Assembly (NCBI GenBank): GCA_905480065.1
Contig: CAJQOV010000034.1
Location: 1-11,320, forward strand
Source of the DNA: an uncultured Gammaproteobacteria bacterium
Lineage (GTDB): Bacteria > Pseudomonadota > Gammaproteobacteria > UBA9214
Direction: 5' to 3'
Length of the DNA: 11,320 bases
The notes under the pieces were generated by a model. The model saw nothing but the letters and a program-made list of their open reading frames with translations. It did not search any database and was not told the origin of the DNA. The first letter of the stretch is position 1. Each line of letters starts with the position of its first letter. A program made the translations under genes and the position numbers. Below are positions 1 to 6,116 of this stretch, piece after piece.

Positions 1-47
1 GCAAGTTGATCGAGAATCAGTTGCCGTACCTGTACCCTGCCGAGATT

Positions 48-124
48 TGGTCGGGGTAGAGAGATTCGAACTCCCGACATCCTGCTCCCAAAGCAGGCGC
101 GCTACCAGGCTGCGCTATACCCCG
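48..124 (-). tRNA. tRNA-Pro, anticodon UGG
   Basis: On the minus strand the sequence folds as a complete 77-nt tRNA. The 7-bp acceptor stem pairs CGGGGTA with TACCCCG, the discriminator is A, and the CCA end is encoded (positions 50-48). The T-loop has the usual GTTCGAATC. The anticodon stem CCTGC/GCAGG holds the loop TTTGGGA, which gives anticodon TGG (proline, reading CCN codons). The unpaired-looking C at the first base is typical of bacterial tRNA-Pro. It is transcribed away from folD. No clear intrinsic terminator is visible in the 47 bases left downstream, so further tRNAs or a processed 3' end may lie outside the window. Confidence 0.97.
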
Positions 125-165
125 ATTGCCAGTAACAAAACCAGGCCAAAGTGCTTAACCCAGCG

Positions 166-194
166 ATGATACGTGCTGCCCCGGAATCGGTCAA
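166..194 (-). promoter_or_regulatory. Sigma-70 promoter for tRNA-Pro
   Basis: The minus strand shows a -35 box TTGACC (194-189), a 17-base spacer, and a -10 box TATCAT (171-166). The expected transcription start is near 159, about 35 bases before the mature tRNA 5' end. The bases after the -10 box (CGCTGGG) are GC-rich, like the discriminator of stable-RNA promoters under stringent control; that regulation is inferred from the family, not shown. Match and spacing are both good. Confidence 0.72.
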
Positions 195-238
195 TAACAC
201 AAAAATAGCCCTTCTGCCGACAGTCCACCGCTTTGCCT

Positions 239-266
239 GACAGGACTGGCCTGTCGCCAGACAGGC
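239..266 (+). promoter_or_regulatory. Overlapping alternative hairpins upstream of folD
   Basis: A central CCTGTC (250-255) can pair with GACAGG on its left (239-244, loop of 5) or on its right (260-265, loop of 4). The right-hand stem extends to 7 bp as GCCTGTC/GACAGGC (249-255 with 260-266). The two folds exclude each other. The structure ends just before AGGA at 267-270. I do not recognise a known riboswitch class here. Whether it lies in the folD transcript is unknown because no convincing folD promoter was found. Confidence 0.4.
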
Positions 267-345
267 AGGAAACCGTAGCTTGTCCCTGCTTGCCGTCGCG
301 TGCGAGAATTTACCGTCTTACCCCGAGCGCGACCAGCTACTCCCC

Positions 346-1200
346 ATGACTGCAAAACTGATTGACGGCAAGGCAATTGCGGCCGGTATACGGCAATCTG
401 TCCGCGCCAGGATTGACGAGCGCAAGCGCAGACAGCTGCGCATACCCGGACTCGCCGTGATACTGGTCGGCGCCGATCCTGCCTCGGAAATCTATGTACG
501 CAACAAGCGCAAGGCCTGTGATGAGGCCGGCATTCTGTCAACCTCATACGATCTCGCACGGGAAACCGCAGAGCAGGAACTGCTTGATTTAATCGACAAG
601 CTCAATGCCGATCCGGCCATAGACGGAATTCTGGTTCAGTTCCCGCTTCCTGGGCATATCGATGCCGACAAGGTCACAGAGCGAATACATCCTGACAAGG
701 ACGTAGACGGGTTTCATCCTTATAACATCGGCCGACTCGCATTGCGCCGCCCCTCGCTACGTTCCTGCACACCGCGTGGCATCATCACACTGCTGGAACG
801 CACCGGTGAACCATTTTACGGCCGCATGGCGGTCGTGGTTGGGGCATCCAATATCGTAGGCCGACCGATGACCCTGGAACTGCTGCTGGCGGGATGTACC
901 GTCACCACCTGTCACCGGTTCACGCGGGACCTGGCAGACCATGTCGGGCACGCAGATATTCTCATTGCCGCGGTGGGCAAGCCGGGAATCATCCAGGGCG
1001 AGTGGGTCAAGCCCGGCGCAACCGTAATTGATGTAGGTATTAACCGGCTTGCGGACAGCAGTATTGCCGGTGATATCGGATTCGCTGCTGCCCGAGAGCG
1101 TGCCGGATGGATTACACCGGTCCCGGGTGGTGTCGGGCCAATGACTGTTGCAACCCTGCTGGAAAACACCCTGTTTGCCGCAGAGCAGTTACACGACTGA
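346..1200 (+). CDS. folD: Bifunctional methylenetetrahydrofolate dehydrogenase/cyclohydrolase FolD
   Basis: FolD interconverts 5,10-methylene-, methenyl- and 10-formyl-tetrahydrofolate in the cytoplasm, using NADP, and supplies one-carbon units for purines and initiator fMet. The 284-aa protein matches the family length (E. coli about 288) and aligns from the first residues (AKLIDGKAIA). Visible hallmarks are Tyr50 with catalytic Lys54 in YVRNKRK, Gln98 and Asp121 in the folate site (QFPLP, DKDVDGFHP), the Rossmann motif GASNIVGRP at 166-174, and PVPGGVGPMT at 258-267. The ATG at 346 is chosen because it fits family N-termini, although its ribosome-binding site is weak. An in-frame TTG at 280 with AGGA 9 bases before it would add 22 residues. 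The gene is divergent from tRNA-Pro and converges on cysS with 12 bp between the stops. Confidence 0.97.
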   Translation: MTAKLIDGKAIAAGIRQSVRARIDERKRRQLRIPGLAVILVGADPASEIYVRNKRKACDEAGILSTSYDLARETAEQELLDLIDKLNADPAIDGILVQFPLPGHIDADKVTERIHPDKDVDGFHPYNIGRLALRRPSLRSCTPRGIITLLERTGEPFYGRMAVVVGASNIVGRPMTLELLLAGCTVTTCHRFTRDLADHVGHADILIAAVGKPGIIQGEWVKPGATVIDVGINRLADSSIAGDIGFAAARERAGWITPVPGGVGPMTVATLLENTLFAAEQLHD

Positions 1201-1212
1201 AATACACCTGGT

Positions 1213-2613
1213 TCAGGCGCGTCTCCATGTTGTTCCGGAAGTGCCGTCTTCCAGTACGATACCCCGTTGTTCCAGCTCATTGCGTATCCGATCCGCCTCA
1301 GCCCAGTTTTTCTGTCCACGTGCCGCTACGCGGCTGGCAACCAGCACGTCGATGTCGCCATCGGACAGCGTGTCTTCTGCACCATCGCCGCCAACGGATT
1401 CACGCAGGAATGTGTCCGCTTCTGCCTGCAGCAATCCCAGCAAACCGCCCATTGAACGCAAACAACCGGCAAGACGGCGGGCGCGTTCCGGCTCCTGTAC
1501 CCTGCATTTGTTGATCTCGCGGGCCAGTTCAAACAACACGGCTACTGCCTCCGGCGTGTTGAAGTCATCATCCATGGTGGCATTGAACATGGCCGTATAG
1601 CGCTCGGATTCAGCATCATTTGCCTGCAATGGCTCGATACCACGCAGTGCGGTATAGAGGCGCGTCAGCGCTGCCTTGCTATTGTCCAGGTGCTCCTGCG
1701 AATAATTCAGCGGACTGCGGTAATGGCTGGCAATGATGAAATATCTTATCTCCTCGGCGCGATAGCTTTTCAGGATGTCACGCACAGTAAAGAAATTACC
1801 CAGCGACTTTGACATCTTTTCATCATCCACGCGTACGAAGCCGTTATGCATCCAGTAATTCACAAACGGCTTGCAGGTTGCCGCCTCCGACTGGGCGATT
1901 TCGTTCTCGTGGTGCGGAAACTTCAGGTCCATGCCACCGCCATGGATATCGAAGTGATCACCCAGGTAGCGGGTTGACATGGCAGAACACTCGATATGCC
2001 AGCCTGGCCTGCCTGCACCCCATGGCGATGCCCAGCTGGGATCACCGGGTTTTGCCTGCTTCCAGAGCACGAAGTCCAGCGGATCGTGCTTCGATTCATC
2101 GACCTCGATCCGGGCTCCGGCCTGCAAATCTGCAAGGTTTCTTCCCGACAGGCGACCATAGTGCTCAAAACGGCTGACATCGTAGTACACATCGCCATTG
2201 CCGGCCTGGTAGGCATAGCCGTTCTTGATCAGTGCGCCGATCATGGAGATGATTTCTTCCATTGATTCGGTAGCCTTTGGTTCAATATCCGGCCGTGCAA
2301 TGCCCAGCGCATCCGAATCCTCATGCATGATCGCGATGAAACGCGCGGTCAGGGTGTGGATGTCCTCACCATTTTCATGTGCCCGCTTGATGATCTTGTC
2401 ATCGATATCGGTAATATTGCGGACATAGGTAACCGCATACCCCAGTGCCCGCAGATAACGCACGACCACATCGAATACCACCATTACCCGCGCATGACCG
2501 AGATGGCAGAAGTCGTAAACGGTCATGCCGCACACATAGATCCGGACCTTGCCCGGTTCAATGGGTATAAAGGTATCTTTCTGATTAGTAAGGGTGTTGT
2601 AAATCTTCAACAT
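1213..2613 (-). CDS. cysS: Cysteinyl-tRNA synthetase
   Basis: This class I synthetase charges tRNA-Cys with cysteine using ATP. The 466-aa product is close to the E. coli enzyme in length and aligns along its whole length. The zinc site is complete: Cys28, Cys209, His234 and Glu238. The HIGH-type motif is HLGH at 37-40, and the KMSKS loop is at 266-270. A conserved GRPGWHIECS block surrounds Cys209. The C-terminal anticodon-binding part ends in GIVLEDG...TTWRR, as in E. coli. The start at 2613 is supported by alignment (MLKIYNTL) and by AGGA 8-9 bases upstream; an upstream in-frame start would add 22 unrelated residues. It is divergent from the cyclophilin gene, a common gammaproteobacterial arrangement. 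Confidence 0.98.
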   Translation of the reverse strand: MLKIYNTLTNQKDTFIPIEPGKVRIYVCGMTVYDFCHLGHARVMVVFDVVVRYLRALGYAVTYVRNITDIDDKIIKRAHENGEDIHTLTARFIAIMHEDSDALGIARPDIEPKATESMEEIISMIGALIKNGYAYQAGNGDVYYDVSRFEHYGRLSGRNLADLQAGARIEVDESKHDPLDFVLWKQAKPGDPSWASPWGAGRPGWHIECSAMSTRYLGDHFDIHGGGMDLKFPHHENEIAQSEAATCKPFVNYWMHNGFVRVDDEKMSKSLGNFFTVRDILKSYRAEEIRYFIIASHYRSPLNYSQEHLDNSKAALTRLYTALRGIEPLQANDAESERYTAMFNATMDDDFNTPEAVAVLFELAREINKCRVQEPERARRLAGCLRSMGGLLGLLQAEADTFLRESVGGDGAEDTLSDGDIDVLVASRVAARGQKNWAEADRIRNELEQRGIVLEDGTSGTTWRRA

Positions 2614-2645
2614 CGGATAATTCCTGTGCACCTGGTGTGCGTGTA

Positions 2646-2669
2646 ACGCGGGCAGCTGCCCTTCTGCGT
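2646..2669 (-). promoter_or_regulatory. Hairpin upstream of cysS
   Basis: The cysS/cyclophilin divergent region (2614-2771, 158 bp) contains the perfect 12-bp palindrome GGGCAGCTGCCC (2650-2661). On the minus strand it is enclosed by a further ACGC/GCGT pair (2669-2666 with 2649-2646) and a 4-base AGAA bulge, giving an 8-bp stem with loop AGCT. It could be a leader-RNA hairpin of cysS or a protein-binding palindrome. No convincing -35/-10 pair was found for either gene. The AT-rich stretch near 2731-2757 is the likeliest promoter zone. Confidence 0.35.
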
Positions 2670-2771
2670 GGCATATCAAGAACAGCCCCCGGCAATACCG
2701 GCTTACTGCACTTGTATTGACCGGCAGAGCTTATATCATTGGCAAACTCATTAAAATAACCGGAGCAACGC

Positions 2772-3371
2772 ATGAGAAATCTGCAAAACCTGTTCTTGGC
2801 ACTGACTATCGTACTGCTGCCAGTGACGGGTTTCTCACAAGACAATCAGCCCAACAACAAGGAAACAGGCATGGTCAAGGTAACAATGGACACCAACAAG
2901 GGTGTCATCAAGCTGGAACTCGACAGCGGAAAGGCTCCGCTTACCGTTGCAAACTTCGTCGAGTATGCCAAAGCAGGATTCTACGACAACACCATCTTTC
3001 ATCGTGTTATCCCCGGCTTCATGATCCAGGGCGGCGGTTTTACCCTCGAAACCAGGCAAAAGCCCACCAGGAATACGATCAAAAACGAGGCAGATAACGG
3101 CCTGCAAAATGTCAAAGGCAGCATTGCCATGGCACGCACCAGCGATCCCCAGTCTGCCACTGCCCAGTTCTTCATCAATGTGGCGGATAACCACTTTCTT
3201 GATTACAAGTCGGCGACGCCCCAGGGCTGGGGTTATGCCGTTTTCGGCAAGGTCACCGAAGGCATGGATACCGTCGAAAAGATCGAGAAGGTAAAGACCG
3301 GCAACAACTCAGGCATGGCAGATATGCCTTTGGAGCAGGTTATCATCCGCAAGGTCACCATAGAAGAATAG
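2772..3371 (+). CDS. Cyclophilin-type peptidyl-prolyl cis-trans isomerase with signal peptide
   Basis: Cyclophilins catalyse cis-trans isomerisation of proline peptide bonds and help protein folding. The 199-aa product has a cyclophilin core from about residue 34. It carries FHRVIPGFMIQGG at 76-88 (catalytic Arg78, Gln86), ATAQFFIN at 129-136 and the closing block GYAVFGKV. Residues 1-22 look like a Sec signal peptide: a short basic N-end, hydrophobic FLALTIVLLPV, and likely cleavage after Ser22. A polar linker (QDNQPNNKETG) follows. GGAG 6 bases before the ATG supports this start. A second ATG at 2871 (Met34) begins the core exactly where cytoplasmic PpiB proteins begin, and it has AAGGA 7 bases upstream. 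The gene holds the ppiB position between cysS and lpxH, but the long form resembles periplasmic PpiA, so no symbol is given. Confidence 0.95.
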   Translation: MRNLQNLFLALTIVLLPVTGFSQDNQPNNKETGMVKVTMDTNKGVIKLELDSGKAPLTVANFVEYAKAGFYDNTIFHRVIPGFMIQGGGFTLETRQKPTRNTIKNEADNGLQNVKGSIAMARTSDPQSATAQFFINVADNHFLDYKSATPQGWGYAVFGKVTEGMDTVEKIEKVKTGNNSGMADMPLEQVIIRKVTIEE

Positions 3372-3400
3372 GCAGGACACAGCCCGACGGCATGTCCTGC
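3372..3400 (+). promoter_or_regulatory. Hairpin covering the lpxH ribosome-binding region and start codon
   Basis: GCAGGACA (3372-3379) and TGTCCTGC (3393-3400) form a perfect 8-bp stem with a 13-base loop. The left arm holds the only AGGA-like ribosome-binding sequence before lpxH. The right arm contains the TG of the lpxH start codon (3392-3394) and its next two codons. There is no T-run after it, so it is not an intrinsic terminator. It could limit lpxH translation unless opened by ribosomes finishing the upstream gene; this role is inferred from position only. Confidence 0.5.
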
Positions 3401-4126
3401 ACCCTGTTTATTTCTGACCTCCATCTGGATCCGGAACGCCCGGACGTGACCGGGCTGTTTCTGGATTACCTTGAGGCACATGCCGGCAAGGCTGATGCGC
3501 TGTACATACTCGGCGACTTGTTCGAGGCATGGATCGGGGACGACGATGACGCAGCGCTGGGCATGGATGTCAGTGCCGCCATCCGGCACTGCACAAAGGC
3601 CGGCACGCCGGTATTCCTCATGCATGGCAACCGCGATTTCCTGCTGGGAGAATCCTTCGCCAGGCAGTCATGCTGTACCTTGCTGGAAGATCCGACTTTA
3701 ATCGACCTCTACGGCACTCCGACCTTGCTCATGCATGGTGACTTGCTGTGCACCGATGATACCGCGTATCTGAATTTTCGCGCCCAGGTCCGCAGTACAG
3801 ACTGGCAAGCGAACCTGCTGGCTCGTCCACTGGAGGCGCGCCGCGCCATGGCACGTGAAATGCGTGCTGCCAGCCGTGAACAAAATCGTGGCAAGCCGGA
3901 ATCCATCATGGACGTAAATGCCGATGCAGTGACCGATGCGATGTTGCGTTTCGGGACACTGCGGCTGATTCACGGCCATACACACCGTCCCGCCGTACAC
4001 GAGCTGCACCTGAATGGCAGGCCTGCCCAGCGCATCGTGCTGGGTGACTGGTATGAGCAGGGCAGCGTACTGGAATGCAATGCACAGGGATGTACACTGC
4101 AGGTACTGGATCTGCCGAAACGCTAG
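3392..4126 (+). CDS. lpxH: UDP-2,3-diacylglucosamine diphosphatase LpxH
   Basis: LpxH hydrolyses UDP-2,3-diacylglucosamine to lipid X at the inner face of the cytoplasmic membrane, an essential step in lipid A synthesis. The 244-aa protein is the usual size (E. coli 240) and has the full metallophosphoesterase metal set: Asp9 and His11 (SDLHL), Asp42 (LGDLFEAWIGDDD), Asn80 (HGNRDFLLG), His115 (MHGD), and His196/His198 (HGHTHRPAVHE). The start gives MSCTLFISDLHL, which matches family N-termini. The gene begins 20 bp after the cyclophilin stop and is probably co-transcribed with it. Its ribosome-binding site is poor and lies in a hairpin. Its TAG stop shares the CTAG palindrome with the stop of the convergent gene on the other strand. 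Confidence 0.97.
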   Translation: MSCTLFISDLHLDPERPDVTGLFLDYLEAHAGKADALYILGDLFEAWIGDDDDAALGMDVSAAIRHCTKAGTPVFLMHGNRDFLLGESFARQSCCTLLEDPTLIDLYGTPTLLMHGDLLCTDDTAYLNFRAQVRSTDWQANLLARPLEARRAMAREMRAASREQNRGKPESIMDVNADAVTDAMLRFGTLRLIHGHTHRPAVHELHLNGRPAQRIVLGDWYEQGSVLECNAQGCTLQVLDLPKR

Positions 4127-4866
4127 TCGCCTATCCGGTATTGCTGATAGCCTGACGGCAACTCGAACAAACCGGCAGCAACCGGCATATCATGCTGATA
4201 GTTGTTCAGTTCCCGATTGTAGCCATACACGTCCCATTCCCGTACCGGCAGGCCTCTCTGGTAAGGGAGTCCTGTTCCGTATACATAACGCAGCAAATAA
4301 CAGGGTGTCTGTATTTCTGCCGGCATATCCTTCAAATGCCCCGCCTGCTGGGCGCCCGTTATGCGAGCAAAGTCCGTCAGCGCTGCCACGGCCGGTTCCA
4401 GCAATCCGGGAACTGCAATCACCTCGAAGCAGGCTTTCCCGTCGGCACGCGCCTGCACATGCAAGGGTTGCCTGCCGTTGATCGGCGGGGCATCCGGGTC
4501 CTGCGCGACCAGCTCATCCAGCCTGACGGCTGGCGGGATATCCAGGTCAGCGGGTTGGGCGGAGACGGCAAGGATGGAGCGATCATCGTGGCTTACGCTG
4601 TAGATGGTATGGCTGCCACGGTCAAACAGGATGAAACCGCTTTCCGGCTCGGCAGCATCAATCCTCATGAAATCATCGGTTATGGTGATTTTCACCGGGT
4701 AAGAATCCGCGCCCGGCTCCTGTTCCTGGTACCAGAGTACCGTGGCAGCTACTGTTGCTGCGGACAGATCTGCAGCAAATGCTGGCGCGCTGAAGCCGGC
4801 AGCAACCGTGGCTAACAGGCAAATCGCTGGTGGTGAAGCCAGCATCCCGAGTAATTTTGAAGTCAT
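4123..4866 (-). CDS. Exported protein of unknown function, downstream of DUF455 gene
   Basis: I do not recognise this 247-aa protein. Residues 1-31 form a clear signal peptide (hydrophobic AICLLATVAAGF, cleavage at AFA|ADLS), with no lipobox, so it is probably a soluble periplasmic protein. The mature part has alternating beta-like segments (VKITITDDFMRID, SGFILFDRGSHTIYSVS) and ends in ELPSGYQQYRI. This pattern loosely recalls LolA-like or DUF4412-type periplasmic proteins, but the resemblance is only suggestive. Cys146 and Cys189 are the only mature-part cysteines and could form a disulphide. The start at 4866 is chosen because ATG overlaps the TGA of the DUF455 gene (ATGA), a sign of translational coupling; a start five codons upstream is possible. 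Its TAG stop overlaps that of lpxH in CTAG. Confidence 0.82.
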   Translation of the reverse strand: MTSKLLGMLASPPAICLLATVAAGFSAPAFAADLSAATVAATVLWYQEQEPGADSYPVKITITDDFMRIDAAEPESGFILFDRGSHTIYSVSHDDRSILAVSAQPADLDIPPAVRLDELVAQDPDAPPINGRQPLHVQARADGKACFEVIAVPGLLEPAVAALTDFARITGAQQAGHLKDMPAEIQTPCYLLRYVYGTGLPYQRGLPVREWDVYGYNRELNNYQHDMPVAAGLFELPSGYQQYRIGD

Positions 4867-5663
4867 TGCTCTGCCCACCATGCAAGTAATTCCAGTTCTT
4901 CCTCCTCAAAGCCAGCCGCGCGGCGAGCCGAAGCATTCAATGGATTCTTTATCCTGTGCATGCCGTGTTCGGCAAGCAATCGCGCAAAAGTCACTACCGG
5001 CTCGATGCCACGGCACCCGCAAATATAGGCAAACCAGCGCGAACCGGCCTCCACATGACTGATTTCATCATGCAGAATTCGCTCCAGTATGGCCACACTG
5101 GACTTGTCGCCGATGGACCTGAGTCGTTCCAGCATGCCCGGCGTTACATCGAGTCCGCGTGCCTCCAGTACCCGCGGCACCAGTGCCATGCGCACCAGCA
5201 CATCATGGGCAGTTTTTTCTGCCATCTCCCAGAGTCCGTCGTGTGCCGGGAAATCCCCGTATCGGTAGCCCATTTCCTCCAGGCGGTCACTCAGCAGGCA
5301 GAAATGCACGGCTTCCTCCCCGGCCACCCTGCTCCAGTCCTGATAAAAGCCGACGGGCATTCCCGGAAAGCGGCACACCGCGTCCCAGGCGAGGTTTATC
5401 GCATTGAACTCGATATGAGCCAGCGCATGGATAAAAGCCGCGCAACCTTCGGGCGTGCTCAGTTTGCGGCGCGCAAGCCGGGAAAAATGCACCAGCTCGG
5501 GCAATTCCGGTCGTCCGGGTTGTAGCGAAGGAACGGGACATTCCGGATCCGGCTGCACGGGAAACTGTTGAAATAATTCTGCAGTCTGCAGCGTCAAGGT
5601 GACTTTCCGCTGCGGGTCCGGCTCCTGCAGACATGACTGTGCCATTTCAAACAGCTCACTCAT
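4863..5663 (-). CDS. DUF455 family ferritin-like protein
   Basis: The 266-aa protein belongs to the DUF455 (COG2833) ferritin-like family, whose biochemical role is not established. It is predicted to be a helical bundle carrying a di-iron type site. Candidate ligands come in three helices: His83 and Glu85 in HIEFNAINLAWDA, Glu116/Glu117 and His120 in AGEEAVHF, and Glu200, His203 and Glu205 in HDEISHVEAG. Glu167 in VLEARGLD may add another. No signal peptide is seen, so it is cytoplasmic. The start at 5663 overlaps the end of the upstream reading frame, and the stop overlaps the next start as ATGA, so it is tightly coupled to its neighbours. Its upstream partner is a decayed glycerate kinase, so expression may now depend on metZ transcription or an internal promoter. 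Confidence 0.9.
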   Translation of the reverse strand: MSELFEMAQSCLQEPDPQRKVTLTLQTAELFQQFPVQPDPECPVPSLQPGRPELPELVHFSRLARRKLSTPEGCAAFIHALAHIEFNAINLAWDAVCRFPGMPVGFYQDWSRVAGEEAVHFCLLSDRLEEMGYRYGDFPAHDGLWEMAEKTAHDVLVRMALVPRVLEARGLDVTPGMLERLRSIGDKSSVAILERILHDEISHVEAGSRWFAYICGCRGIEPVVTFARLLAEHGMHRIKNPLNASARRAAGFEEEELELLAWWAEQ

Positions 5664-6085
5664 GAGGTAATTTCATGCCTATCATAATGTGCCCTACATT
5701 CGTGCCGGTCGCTCCGGTTACCAGCAGATCTCCACTGGCGGCAAGGCAGGTTCCTGCATCTGCCTTGCGCAATCACATCAGACAGCAGCAAGGCGCTGGC
5801 AGTACGCCCATCGAGATACTGCAGCAGGCGGCCGCCCTTGATCGTGGATAGCATCAGCCGCACTTGATTCATGGCCACGATATCCAGTCCGTTCCCCAGT
5901 AACCAGCGGTTGGCACGCTGCAGATCCCCCGGCTGCAGGCCGTCTCGAATGTCTTCCGCCAGGCTGGAGCTGCCACCGGAGATCAAAAACAGCAATCTGC
6001 GTTGCCGCGGCTGGTCACCGATAAATGCCAGTAATTGCTTGCCGGCGGCCAAGATGTTGCCGGGCAATTTCGATCGGCAGCGCAT
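5656..6085 (-). pseudogene. Glycerate 2-kinase (MOFRL/DUF4147 type) remnant, twice deleted
   Basis: Full-length members of this family have about 400-450 residues and phosphorylate glycerate to 2-phosphoglycerate. Here one frame (from 6085, 141 codons to TGA at 5660) carries recognisable N-domain blocks: ILAAGKQLLAF, LLFLISGGSSSL, NQVRLMLSTIKGGRL and ALLLSDVI. The family sequence stops at about 5771. In the next frame, from 5772, comes LRKADAGTCLAASGDLL followed by VTGATGTNV, the end of the MOFRL domain, with TGA at 5658-5656. The first roughly 100 residues and a central stretch of roughly 150-200 residues are missing, and the join is out of frame. Residues before ILAAGK do not resemble the family. 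The original stop overlapped the DUF455 start by 8 bases. It follows metZ by about 31 bp. Confidence 0.85.
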
Positions 6086-6116
6086 TCATGCCGCAAGGCC
6101 CCCGGGGGTTGCCGGT

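Noticed and set aside
48..124. tRNA-Pro considered as an integration site for a mobile element
   Set aside because: No integrase, direct repeat of the tRNA 3' end, or composition change is visible in the window.
1198..1217. CCTG-GTT-CAGG hairpin between folD and cysS considered as a bidirectional terminator
   Set aside because: The stem is only 4 bp and there is no T-run on either side.
2732..2757. TATATC and TAAAAT boxes considered as -10 elements of the cyclophilin gene
   Set aside because: Neither has a good -35 box at 16-18 bases, and TAAAAT lies too close to the ribosome-binding site.
4192..4815. Open frame of 207 codons on the plus strand opposite the exported-protein gene
   Set aside because: The minus-strand gene has a signal peptide, coupled start and sensible composition. 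The plus-strand frame has no family features and no good ribosome-binding site.
5660..6085. The 141-codon frame considered as an intact small protein gene
   Set aside because: Its C-terminal 36 residues are out of frame with the family sequence that continues in the next frame, and its first 10 residues do not match the family. Decay explains both better.
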